Part shown: positions 56,311 through 64,000 of the stretch, one piece after another
Numbering within the stretch: the stretch's first letter is position 1
Layout: every line of letters starts with the position of its first letter
DNA from: Flavobacterium weaverense
GTDB taxonomy: Bacteria > Bacteroidota > Bacteroidia > Flavobacteriales > Flavobacteriaceae
Assembly: GCF_003688495.1 (NCBI RefSeq)
Contig: NZ_REFH01000009.1
Coordinates: 310,001 to 374,000 of the forward strand
Direction of reading: 5' to 3'
DNA length: 64,000 nt
The notes under the pieces: generated by a model
The model's input: the letters and a program-made list of their open reading frames with translations, nothing else
What the model was told of the DNA's origin: nothing
The model's database searches: none
Made by a program: the position numbers and the translations under genes

Positions 56311-56616
56311 ATGAAACTACTAATCATAACTGCAGTCTTAGAATTTGAAAAAGACATTAAGGCGATGCTAAAAAAATCTAATGTAAAAACCTTTACTTAT
56401 AAAGAAGTAAAGGGGTTTACAGATCTTTCTGAAGAAGCTATTGAAAGCAACTGGTTTGCTGGCGATATGAATGAGACGGAATCCATACTCTTTTATGCTT
56501 TTGTCAAAAAAGAAAATATTGACTCACTGTTTGATTTGGTTAATGACTTTAATGCAAAACAAGCAGCCAAATCAAACATTCATATTGCTGTGCTGAATAT
56601 TGAAAAATCTAATTAA
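56311..56616 (+). CDS. PII-like small protein downstream of the RND pump
   Basis: A 101-residue cytoplasmic protein whose layout of strands and helices suggests a ferredoxin-like PII fold; similar small proteins (for example DUF3240) often follow RND pump genes. It starts with MKLLIITAVLEFEKDIKAML and contains a KEVKGFTDLSEEAIESNWF loop region. It starts 19 bp after the pump stop, so it belongs to that operon. A regulatory role for the pump is possible, by inference. Confidence 0.65.
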   Translation: MKLLIITAVLEFEKDIKAMLKKSNVKTFTYKEVKGFTDLSEEAIESNWFAGDMNETESILFYAFVKKENIDSLFDLVNDFNAKQAAKSNIHIAVLNIEKSN

Positions 56617-56665
56617 TAACAACTAAATAAGAGGATGAGCTTCCTTCATCACTCGCCAATATATA

Positions 56666-56849
56666 ATGAAAAATAGAATAGTAAGATTCGTAGCGGGAAC
56701 ATATATTAACTAGTTTAATTTTAGCACATTATTTTAGTACTAATTGGTTGTGGCTTACAGCTTTTGTAGGAGCTAATTTATTTCAATCTTCCCTTAGCAA
56801 ATGGTGCTTATTAGACACTATTTTAGAGAAATTAGGAGTAAAAGATTAG
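56666..56849 (+). pseudogene. DUF2892 (YgaP-like) membrane protein, frameshifted
   Basis: The ATG at 56666 opens MKNRIVRFVAGTY, then the frame hits TAG at 56711. The frame one base along continues from 56703 with ILTSLILAHYF, TAFVGANLFQSSLSKWCLLDTILEKLGVKD and stops at 56849, the typical DUF2892 sequence. One extra TA unit in the ATATAT run at 56701-56706 would restore the protein of about 61 residues. The family is found with sulfur-handling rhodaneses. Confidence 0.82.
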
Positions 56850-56883
56850 TCAGTAGTAATTAGTGATTAGTGACTAGTTCTTA
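56848..56883. repeat. Degenerate period-7 repeat after the DUF2892 pseudogene
   Basis: Units AGTCAGT AGTAATT AGTGATT AGTGACT AGT step by seven bases, starting at the stop codon of the pseudogene. Confidence 0.72.
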
Positions 56884-57023
56884 GCATTTAAGACGTACAA
56901 ATGAATTAGAATTCTAGAAAAAGAATTATTAGCTTAAGATTACAAATTAAAACAAGTGGATTATTTTGATACTTCTATTGACAAAAAAAACATTTTGTAA
57001 TCAATAGGACTCAAAGTTCTATT

Positions 57024-57031
57024 TATCTTTG
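57024..57031 (+). promoter_or_regulatory. Promoter element of the lipoprotein at 57090
   Basis: TATCTTTG matches TAnnTTTG and leaves a leader of about 50 bases. Confidence 0.5.
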
Positions 57032-57089
57032 TGCTGCTCTTCAAAGTTTTTCTTGAGCAATTACAAATCATTTTTAACGTTAAGGATTT

Positions 57090-57551
57090 ATGAACAATAT
57101 CAAAAAAACTTTTCTTTTTTTAGCATTAGCATTATTAAGTGGTTCCTGCGTGAGCACAAAATCGACTTTAAAAAACGTGGATGATAATGCTCCAAATCTT
57201 GTGGTTACAAAAGATAATACTTTTGTGATTACTAAGTATAGCGATGATAAAAAATACGGTTATGACGAAGATTACCCGATCAATATTTTTTATAGAAACA
57301 CATTAAATGACAAAATTAATCAAGAACGTTTCTTGAATGCTTTGGCTGGGCCAAAAGGCGAAAAAATAACGTACTCAAAATTAGAAAGCTGTTGTCCTTT
57401 TCCAACCAAAAGAACGGATCTTGGCGCTGGTTTATTAGATGTTTACGAGTTAAAATGGGAAGGGCAAAAAAAACCTATAAAATTATATTTAAATATTTTT
57501 GAAAAAGGAGTCTTAATGGTTCCAGTTGGGCTTAGTTTAAATAAAAAGTAG
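57090..57551 (+). CDS. Lipoprotein of unknown function upstream of kdsA
   Basis: A 153-residue protein with lipoprotein signal MNNIKKTFLFLALALLSGSC (Cys20). The mature part is mixed alpha/beta, with KYGYDEDYPINIFYRNT and a CCPFPTKR pair of cysteines. I do not recognise a characterised domain. Similar small proteins next to kdsA are, as I recall, sometimes misnamed as the aldolase itself, which this is not. It is separated from kdsA by a repeat and a promoter. Confidence 0.8.
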   Translation: MNNIKKTFLFLALALLSGSCVSTKSTLKNVDDNAPNLVVTKDNTFVITKYSDDKKYGYDEDYPINIFYRNTLNDKINQERFLNALAGPKGEKITYSKLESCCPFPTKRTDLGAGLLDVYELKWEGQKKPIKLYLNIFEKGVLMVPVGLSLNKK

Positions 57552-57642
57552 TGTTGTAATTAAAATGTCTCAAAAATATTTTCAGTTTTTAAGGGCACTG
57601 AAAAATATTTTCAATTCTATATGTTATGTTTGATGGAATGGG

Positions 57643-57665
57643 ATTGCTTCGTTCCTCGCAATGAC
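57643..57665. repeat. Dispersed CATTGCGAGG-type repeat, copy 2
   Basis: Second copy of the element at 15761-15783, in the same orientation, between the lipoprotein gene and kdsA. Confidence 0.7.
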
Positions 57666-57738
57666 TAATCGTTATTACTAGAGCAGGAAACAGCTTCAAA
57701 TAAAACGTTAATAGCAAAGTAGTTTCACAAAACCTAAC

Positions 57739-57746
57739 TATCTTTG
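57739..57746 (+). promoter_or_regulatory. Promoter element of kdsA
   Basis: TATCTTTG matches TAnnTTTG, 21 bp before the ATG at 57768, and overlaps a TTG at 57744 that would otherwise extend the gene. Confidence 0.6.
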
Positions 57747-57767
57747 CACTTTCAAAAAATAACTACT

Positions 57768-58586
57768 ATGAACATACATAAAATTCCTCAAATTAAGCAT
57801 ACTGAAAGCGGCAACTTCTTCCTATTAGCTGGTCCTTGCGCGATTGAAAGTGAAGAAATGGCGATGCGAATTGCTGAAAAATTAGTTGGCATCACTGATA
57901 ATTTACAAATTCCTTTTGTTTTTAAAGGTTCTTTCAAAAAAGCAAATCGTTCTAGAATCGATAGTTTTTCAGGAATTGGAGACGAAAAAGCACTTAAAAT
58001 CCTTAGAAAAGTGTCAGAGACATTTCATGTTCCTACAGTTACAGATATTCATACGAATGAAGATGCGGATATGGCGGCACAATATGTGGATGTTTTGCAG
58101 ATTCCAGCTTTTTTAGTTCGCCAAACGGATCTAGTTGTGGCTGCTGCCAATACTGGAAAAGTAGTAAACTTGAAAAAAGGACAATTTATGAGTCCAGAAA
58201 GCATGAAGCACGCGGTACAAAAAGTGTTAGATTGTCAGAATGAAAACGTAATGATTACTGATAGAGGAACCATGTTTGGTTACCAAGATATGATTGTCGA
58301 TTTTAGAGGAATTCCTACTATGCAACAATATGCTACAACGGTTCTTGATGTAACACACTCTTTACAACAACCCAATCAGACTGCAGGTGTAACTGGTGGA
58401 AGACCGGATATGATTGAAACTGTTGCTAAAGCTGGTATTGCAGTGGGCGTTGATGGAATATTTATAGAAACTCATTTTGATCCCGCTAACGCAAAAAGCG
58501 ACGGTGCTAATATGCTTCATCTAGATTATTTTGAATCGCTGATGACTAAATTAGTAGCGATTAGAAAAACAATAAATACATTTTAA
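57768..58586 (+). CDS. kdsA: 3-deoxy-8-phosphooctulonate synthase
   Basis: Condenses phosphoenolpyruvate with arabinose 5-phosphate to make KDO 8-phosphate for lipopolysaccharide. Motifs: FLLAGPCAIESEEMAMRIAE, FKGSFKKANRSRIDSFSG, QIPAFLVRQTDLV, FMSPESMKHAV and VTGGRPDMIETVAKAG. The 272 residues are standard. The ATG at 57768 is preferred over the upstream TTG, which lies in the promoter. Confidence 0.97.
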   Translation: MNIHKIPQIKHTESGNFFLLAGPCAIESEEMAMRIAEKLVGITDNLQIPFVFKGSFKKANRSRIDSFSGIGDEKALKILRKVSETFHVPTVTDIHTNEDADMAAQYVDVLQIPAFLVRQTDLVVAAANTGKVVNLKKGQFMSPESMKHAVQKVLDCQNENVMITDRGTMFGYQDMIVDFRGIPTMQQYATTVLDVTHSLQQPNQTAGVTGGRPDMIETVAKAGIAVGVDGIFIETHFDPANAKSDGANMLHLDYFESLMTKLVAIRKTINTF

Positions 58587-58603
58587 TTTTAATACAAAGT
58601 TCA

Positions 58604-59458
58604 TTGAAAACTAAAGTTTTATTTTTCGTCTTGTTCGGATTTTCATTAAGCACATTTGCACAAGAAGAAATTAAAGTAGAAAAATATACCGCTCATAATA
58701 AAGGAAAATTCTTTGTTTCATGGGGCGGAAATAGGGAAAGCTACACAGACTCTGACGTAACTTTCAAAGGGAAAGATTACAACTTTACAGTTGATAATAT
58801 GACTGCGCACGATAAACCAAAAGGATGGCATTTGGACTACATAAATCCTGTGAAAATGACAATTCCTCAAACGAATTTCAGATTAGGATATTATATTTCT
58901 GATAATTATAGCGTTACAATTGGTGTGGATCATATGAAGTATGTAATGACACAAGATCAAACTGCTAATGTTTCAGGCGCAATCAATTTACCAATTACAG
59001 ATGCAGGCTCAATTCACAATCGAATTTATAACAACACTCCAGTTAATTTTACGGATGAAACCTTCTTAAAGTATGAACACACTGACGGATTAAATTACGT
59101 ACACACCGAGATATCAAGACACGATGATATTTCAAAATTTCTGGGTCTTCCTAATATTGACAAAGTTCAAATTAATTTCACTGAAGGTTTGGGACTTGGT
59201 TTACTTTATCCTAAAACAAACACAACGCTACTGGGAAAAGATCGTCATGATGATTTTCATATTTCAGGTTTTGGTGCTTCGGCGAAAGCGGGGCTTAACA
59301 TAACATTTTTTAAATATTTTTACATTCAAGGAGAATTAAAAGGCGGTTACATTAATATGCAAGATATTAGAACAACCCAAAGTAAAGAAGATAGCGCGTC
59401 ACAAGATTTTTTCTTTTTTCAAAGAATAATTGCAGTCGGTGGAATTTTTAGAATATAA
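58604..59458 (+). CDS. Outer membrane protein of unknown function, TTG start
   Basis: A 284-residue secreted protein. It has a clear signal peptide directly after the TTG start, KTKVLFFVLFGFSLSTFAQ. The rest has alternating hydrophobic strands ending in a Phe-rich last strand (FQRIIAVGGIFRI), as in outer membrane beta-barrels. No in-frame ATG lies between the kdsA stop and this point, so TTG is the likely start. It follows kdsA by 17 bp and is probably co-transcribed. I do not recognise a specific family. Confidence 0.8.
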   Translation: MKTKVLFFVLFGFSLSTFAQEEIKVEKYTAHNKGKFFVSWGGNRESYTDSDVTFKGKDYNFTVDNMTAHDKPKGWHLDYINPVKMTIPQTNFRLGYYISDNYSVTIGVDHMKYVMTQDQTANVSGAINLPITDAGSIHNRIYNNTPVNFTDETFLKYEHTDGLNYVHTEISRHDDISKFLGLPNIDKVQINFTEGLGLGLLYPKTNTTLLGKDRHDDFHISGFGASAKAGLNITFFKYFYIQGELKGGYINMQDIRTTQSKEDSASQDFFFFQRIIAVGGIFRI

Positions 59459-59532
59459 AATAATAGGGTTTAGAGTTTCTTTTGAAATTTTTTAAAGTGA
59501 CCGCAATAAACTTAAATATCTAATGTAAAAAG

Positions 59533-59565
59533 AAGGCTTGAATTTTAATATTCCAGCCTTTTTTT
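59533..59565 (+). terminator. Terminator after the outer membrane protein gene
   Basis: AAGGCT-T-GAAT pairs with ATTC-C-AGCCTT with one mismatch, followed by a T7 tract. Confidence 0.85.
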
Positions 59566-59649
59566 GTTTTAGATTGTAAATTTGAAAATAATAAATCCTT
59601 ATTTAGTTAGATTTAAATTCAAAGTTAGTAGAATTCTTGTTTTTTTATA

Positions 59650-59657
59650 TAAATTTG
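59650..59657 (+). promoter_or_regulatory. Possible promoter element of the PAS kinase
   Basis: TAAATTTG matches TAnnTTTG but lies 86 bp before the ATG, and no -33 element is at the right distance. Confidence 0.35.
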
Positions 59658-59742
59658 GAAAGAGGCCCAAAATTTTAATAAAAGAACTGTCACATATTTG
59701 AAAATATGAAATTATTTAAAAACTGTAAATCCTGCTAAATCA

Positions 59743-60840
59743 ATGAATTCAAATTCTACTACTACTGATTCTGATGGAAAATATTCGTTTGATAATTTTT
59801 TCAATATTTCGGCTGATTTAATATGTATTGCAGGGTATGACGGTTACTTTAAGAGAATTAATCCCTCTGTATCAAAATTATTAGGATACAGTGAGGAGGA
59901 ATTGTACGCTAAACCCATAAGTGCATTTGTTTATTCTCCCGATTTAAAATTAACATTAGAAACAAGAGAGCAAGTCTATAAAAGCAAACCACTATTAAAT
60001 TTTGAAAATCGTTATCTCACTAAAAGCGGTGAAATCGTTTGGCTATCATGGACTTCAATGCCTGTAGATGCAAATCAATTAATTTATGCGATTGCAAAAA
60101 ACATAACACATAAGAAAAAAGTAGAAGGCGAAAGAAATTTACTTTTAAGTAATCTGACACAAATAAATAAGGAACTGAGAATACTTTCTCATAAAACTTC
60201 TCATGATTTGAAGTCCCCTATCAACAATATGTTATCCGTATTTAGTCTGATTGATGTTTCTAAAATTGATGATGAAGAAACACTTGAGCTGATCAATATT
60301 TTAAAATTAACAAGCGAAAATTTAAAAGATACATTAAATGATTCTATTGACACTTTAATTGAAAATGCAAACATCAATACTCAAGTTGAAGAGATAAACT
60401 TTAATGAATGTCTTATTGAAGTTTTAGTGTCGATAAATTCACTAATTGTTGATTCGAAAGCAAGTATTACTTTTGATTTTTCGGAAGTAGAAAATGTAGT
60501 TTTTAACAAGGCTTATATTAAAAGCATTTTTTTAAATCTACTTACGAACTCAATTAAATATTCAAAACCATCAAGCGTACCAACAGTTAAAATTCGTTCT
60601 ACAGTAGTGAACGGAATAAATCAATTAATTTTTTCAGATGAGGGACTTGGTTTCGACCTAGATAAAGTGAAAGATAAGATTTTTGGACTGTATGAAAAAT
60701 TCCATACAAATGACGATACAAATAGTACGGGAATAGGACTTTATTTAGTTTACAATCACATCACAAGTTTAGGTGGAAGAATTGCTGTAGAAAGTAAAAT
60801 AAACGAGGGTGCAACATTTACGATTTCATTTAAATATTGA
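59743..60840 (+). CDS. Soluble PAS-domain sensor histidine kinase
   Basis: A 365-residue cytoplasmic kinase without membrane helices. A PAS domain spans about residues 15-125 (ADLICIAGYDGYFKRINPSVSKLLGYS). His154 in TSHDLKSPINNM is the phosphorylated residue. The ATP-binding domain has the N box FLNLLTNSIKYSK, G1 FSDEGLGFD, the F box IFGLYEKFH and G2 STGIGLYLV. No response regulator is adjacent, so it is an orphan. It converges on the M28 gene. Confidence 0.95.
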   Translation: MNSNSTTTDSDGKYSFDNFFNISADLICIAGYDGYFKRINPSVSKLLGYSEEELYAKPISAFVYSPDLKLTLETREQVYKSKPLLNFENRYLTKSGEIVWLSWTSMPVDANQLIYAIAKNITHKKKVEGERNLLLSNLTQINKELRILSHKTSHDLKSPINNMLSVFSLIDVSKIDDEETLELINILKLTSENLKDTLNDSIDTLIENANINTQVEEINFNECLIEVLVSINSLIVDSKASITFDFSEVENVVFNKAYIKSIFLNLLTNSIKYSKPSSVPTVKIRSTVVNGINQLIFSDEGLGFDLDKVKDKIFGLYEKFHTNDDTNSTGIGLYLVYNHITSLGGRIAVESKINEGATFTISFKY

Positions 60841-60880
60841 AAAACATAAAAATTGCACCCACATTAATTTTGGTAACTTT

Positions 60881-60902
60881 TTATTCTATTATTCTATTAT
60901 TC
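60881..60902 (-). repeat. Tandem 8-base repeat spanning the M28 stop codon
   Basis: TATTCTAT occurs twice in line with a third partial copy. On the minus strand it encodes the last Ile-Ile-Glu and the TAA of the peptidase gene. Confidence 0.8.
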
Positions 60903-62265
60903 CATTTTGATCAATAAGATATAATAATGAAGCCATAGTTGCCGCACCTAATTCTAATTCTCTTTTATTAATTGCATCAAAAGTATCATTTGCAGCATGA
61001 TGATAGTCAAAATAGCGTTGTGAATCTGGTTTTAATCCAGCTTTAACTATCTTTTTAGAAGTTAAAGCATCAATGTCAGAACCTCCATGACCTTTTGTAA
61101 AGCTATGAATTAAGTATGGTTCGAAAAGATTCTTCCATCCTTCGATTCTTTTAAAATTAGCATCGTCTGATTCGAAATTAAAACCCCTTGGAGTAAATCC
61201 TCCTGAATCACTTTCCAGAGCAAAAATGTGATTTTCTTTATTCAGTTGTGCTACTTCTTCGTATTTTTTTCCGCCTTTACCACCATTTTCTTCATTCATA
61301 AAAAGCACAACGCGTATCGTATTTTTAGGTTTGTATCCAAGATTTTTGAAGATATTGACTGCTTCCATGCTTTGCACCACTCCTGCTCCATCATCATGTG
61401 AACCATCTGCTAAATCCCAAGAATCAAGATGTCCTCCCACAACAATTATTTTTTCAGGATGTTCGCTACCTTTTAATTCTCCTATAACATTATATGATAA
61501 AACATCTTCCATTTGTTTGCAAGATTGTTTGAAATAAAACTTCAACTTAGAATTACTTTTAAGTGATTTACTTAATAATTCAGCTCCGTTGGTGCTTATA
61601 GCTGCTGTTGGAATATATTTTGATTCTGGCAAATCACCATAGCTTTGATTACCTGTATGTGGGAAATCATCTAATCGTAAGTTCATCGAGCGTACAATTG
61701 TTCCAACGGCTCCAAATTTTGCTGCTTCCTTAGCACCTGCGTATCTTTGATCTACACAACCTCCGTAAGATTTAAAAGTTTCAATAAGCTCTTGCTCCAT
61801 CGGTCTGTTAAAAAATACTATTTTACCTTTAATCTTATCTCCTAATGTATTGAGTTCAGCTATTGTTTGCACTTCAATAACTTCAGCGGCAAGACCATTT
61901 TTAGAAGTTGCGATAGAACCACCTAAAGCGCATATTGGAACAGAAGTTTTAGCTTTGTTATCCATTATGTAAGCAGTTTCTTTTTCACCTCTTACCCATT
62001 TTGGCACCATCACTTCCTGCAAATAGACTTTATCCAAACCAAGAGTTTCTAATTGGGCTTTTGTATATAAAACTGCTTTCTGCGCATTTTCTGAACCCGA
62101 TAATCGAGATCCTATATTATTCGAAAGATGATCTAGCCATGAGTAACACTTTGAATTTGTTAGCGAAGATTTATAGATTTCTTTAAACATTTGTTCATCT
62201 TTACTTTGAGCAGTCAATGTTACACCGCTAAAAAATAAAGCCGCTAATAGAAAAGTTTTTTTCAT
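60889..62265 (-). CDS. Secreted M28-family metallopeptidase
   Basis: A zinc aminopeptidase-type enzyme of 458 residues. It has a signal peptide, MKKTFLLAALFFSGVTLTAQ, and a PA domain insertion at about residues 110-235 with CVDQRYAGAKEAAKFGAVG. Zinc ligands are in VVGGHLDSWDLADGSHDDGAG (His and Asp) and MNEENGGKG (Glu). A later HH in FDYHHAANDTFD supplies the last ligand. The enzyme probably releases N-terminal amino acids from peptides outside the cytoplasm. It stands alone. Confidence 0.95.
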   Translation of the reverse strand: MKKTFLLAALFFSGVTLTAQSKDEQMFKEIYKSSLTNSKCYSWLDHLSNNIGSRLSGSENAQKAVLYTKAQLETLGLDKVYLQEVMVPKWVRGEKETAYIMDNKAKTSVPICALGGSIATSKNGLAAEVIEVQTIAELNTLGDKIKGKIVFFNRPMEQELIETFKSYGGCVDQRYAGAKEAAKFGAVGTIVRSMNLRLDDFPHTGNQSYGDLPESKYIPTAAISTNGAELLSKSLKSNSKLKFYFKQSCKQMEDVLSYNVIGELKGSEHPEKIIVVGGHLDSWDLADGSHDDGAGVVQSMEAVNIFKNLGYKPKNTIRVVLFMNEENGGKGGKKYEEVAQLNKENHIFALESDSGGFTPRGFNFESDDANFKRIEGWKNLFEPYLIHSFTKGHGGSDIDALTSKKIVKAGLKPDSQRYFDYHHAANDTFDAINKRELELGAATMASLLYLIDQNGIIE

Positions 62266-62361
62266 AATTTATAAAGATTAAAATCAATTTTGTTTGGAAA
62301 TTTTAATTTATTATTATCAGGCAATTTCGTAATTAATAACGAATAATTAATATTAAGATAC

Positions 62362-62396
62362 AAAAAAATCCTGCAAATTTAAATTTATTGCAGGAT
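62362..62396 (-). terminator. Intrinsic terminator of ackA
   Basis: On the minus strand ATCCTGCAA pairs with TTGCAGGAT around an A/T-rich loop, followed by a T7 tract. Confidence 0.92.
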
Positions 62397-62445
62397 CTTT
62401 AAATATCAGTTAAAAAATAACCTTTTCTTTTTGAAATTAAATTTA

Positions 62446-63645
62446 CTATTCAACAAGCAATTCAAAAACTTGATTTGCTATTTCAATTTCTTCATTTGTA
62501 GGAATTACTAAAACTTTAGTTTTAGATTCGGCTGTGCTTATTTCTCTAATTTCCTTCGAACGCAATTCATTTTTTTCTAAATCCAGTTCGATACCAAAAT
62601 AATCCATATCGGTACAAACCAATTTTCTAATATAAGATGAATTTTCTCCTATTCCCGCAGTAAAGATAATTGCATCAAGTCCGTTTAAAACGGCAGAATA
62701 AGAACCAATATATTTTTTTATTCGATACGCATTCATCGCTAAGGCTAACTGGCAATCTACATTTCCGTTTTCAGCTTGCTTTTCAATGTCTCTCAAATCG
62801 CTAAAACCAGTTAATCCTAACATACCACTTTGCTTTTGCAACATTGTGTTTACAGCCTCTAAAGAGTAACCTAAAGTATTTACTAAATAGAATATTATAG
62901 ATTGATCTACATCTCCGCTTCTAGTACCCATAATCAAACCGTTCATAGGACCAAAACCTAAAGTGTGATCGACACTCTTTCCATTTTTAATTGCAGTCAT
63001 ACTACATCCATTTCCTAAGTGGATTGTAATTATTTTAGATTCTTTACTAAAAGAATTCTGGGTTAAATAGTGAATTGCATTCTCTGATACGTACTTATGA
63101 CTCGTTCCATGGAAACCATATAATCGAATCTTGTTTTCAGTCAATAGATAATTGGGCAAAGCGTACTTGTGAGCAATTACGGGTATTGTTTGGTGAAAAG
63201 CAGTGTCAAAAACAGCTACTTGTTGGGCATTTTTAAATATTTCAGAAGCAACAATGATTCCCTCTAAATTTGCAGGATTGTGCAAAGGCGCTAAATCAAA
63301 TAACTGCCTGATTTTCTCCTTAACTTCCTCAGTAATTACGACTGTATTTGAAAACGTGCTTCCACCATGAACTACGCGGTGTCCCACAGCTTCAATTTCT
63401 TCGGTGCTAATAATAACGCCAAATTCTTCGTCCATTAAAAGGCTAGCTATTTTCTCCAACCCTATTTTATGGTCAGCGATAGGTAAAGATTCCTCAATTT
63501 TATTTGAAGTGCTTACAAACGTCAAGTTTGAAATTTCTAATCCAATTCTATCAATCATACCAGAACAAATTACTTCGTTTGCTGGCATTTCGATTAATTG
63601 GTATTTTATAGAGGAACTCCCCGAGTTTATTATTAATATTTTCAT
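62446..63645 (-). CDS. ackA: Acetate kinase
   Basis: Interconverts acetyl phosphate plus ADP and acetate plus ATP. Family motifs: ILIINSGSSSIKYQLIEM at the N-terminus, GHRVVHGG, FDTAFHQTIP, RLYGFHGTSHKYVS, HLGNGCSMTAI and FTAGIGENS. At 399 residues it is complete. Together with the partly visible pta upstream it makes the pta-ackA pathway. Confidence 0.97.
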   Translation of the reverse strand: MKILIINSGSSSIKYQLIEMPANEVICSGMIDRIGLEISNLTFVSTSNKIEESLPIADHKIGLEKIASLLMDEEFGVIISTEEIEAVGHRVVHGGSTFSNTVVITEEVKEKIRQLFDLAPLHNPANLEGIIVASEIFKNAQQVAVFDTAFHQTIPVIAHKYALPNYLLTENKIRLYGFHGTSHKYVSENAIHYLTQNSFSKESKIITIHLGNGCSMTAIKNGKSVDHTLGFGPMNGLIMGTRSGDVDQSIIFYLVNTLGYSLEAVNTMLQKQSGMLGLTGFSDLRDIEKQAENGNVDCQLALAMNAYRIKKYIGSYSAVLNGLDAIIFTAGIGENSSYIRKLVCTDMDYFGIELDLEKNELRSKEIREISTAESKTKVLVIPTNEEIEIANQVFELLVE

Positions 63646-63793
63646 TTTTTAACTATTTTTTGCCGCGAACATATTATGGCGTAAAGGTTTTTACTATTAT
63701 TTCAATTTTGCTAATGCACAAATATTATTACTAAATATTCAAAAACAAGATCATTAGTGACTTTGCGTTAAAAATTATTCCTTGTTTTAAAAA

Positions 63794-64000
<207 letters not shown>

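Noticed and set aside
57552..57767. A possible RNA gene between the lipoprotein gene and kdsA
   Set aside because: Only the dispersed repeat and the kdsA promoter are visible; no terminator or conserved fold was found.
63646..63793. A possible mobile-element remnant between ackA and pta
   Set aside because: Short GCCGCGAAC-like and CTTTGCGTT-like stretches are present, but no repeat arms or copies in the window support it.

Overview
The window is a chromosomal segment from a member of the Bacteroidota, most likely Flavobacterium or a close relative. The DNA is very AT-rich. Start codons lack Shine-Dalgarno sequences, and many genes are preceded by the Bacteroidota promoter element TAnnTTTG with a short leader. 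Family markers include a SusC/SusD pair, a PorD-type (DUF4835) type IX secretion protein, a Bacteroidota-type RNA polymerase omega subunit, a BT_3928-type DoxX protein and FabV. I see no tRNA, rRNA, CRISPR array, prophage, transposase or integrase. Assignments rest on reading the translated sequence and recalled family features; no database search was run.

Layout. 1-17000 is mostly minus-strand housekeeping: the N-terminal part of a sensor kinase, coaE, a glycosyltransferase, fabV, a bamD-rpoZ-coaBC-porD-recN run, dapA, ligA and the rpsF-rpsR-rplI ribosomal operon. A plus-strand two-gene split 5'-nucleotidase sits at 10496-12339. 17100-34700 holds a LytTR regulator, priA, nadC, several lipoproteins, a two-domain ABC ATPase, rlmH, folP, a MauE-like/thioredoxin pair, tpiA, prmA, clpS, a sterol-desaturase-family protein and a lysoplasmalogenase.

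34792-48420 is the most interesting part. A minus-strand eight-gene run (susC, susD, gntP-type permease, ridA, PfkB sugar kinase, KDPG aldolase, D-threonine-aldolase/D-glucosaminate-dehydratase-like PLP enzyme, M19 amidohydrolase) lies next to a DeoR regulator and a secreted GH20 hexosaminidase. The enzymes fit import and breakdown of an aminosugar acid: deacylation, PLP-dependent dehydration to 2-keto-3-deoxygluconate, phosphorylation and aldol cleavage. This makes it a candidate locus for C1-oxidised chitin (N-acetylglucosaminate). The kinase reading frame is broken at a dinucleotide run.

49000-57000 carries a two-protein YeeE/YedE thiosulfate-type transporter, a TolC/adaptor/RND efflux system, a PII-like protein and a frameshifted DUF2892 membrane protein. 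57000-64000 holds a lipoprotein, kdsA, an outer-membrane protein, a soluble PAS histidine kinase, an M28 peptidase, ackA and the 3' end of pta.

The intergenic DNA is unusual. It has degenerate period-7 arrays, a folded GCGTGA...TCACGC element, an inverted pair of palindromes, two 8-bp tandem repeats that contain stop codons, and terminators that abut the next gene's start codon, one with a promoter-like element in its loop.
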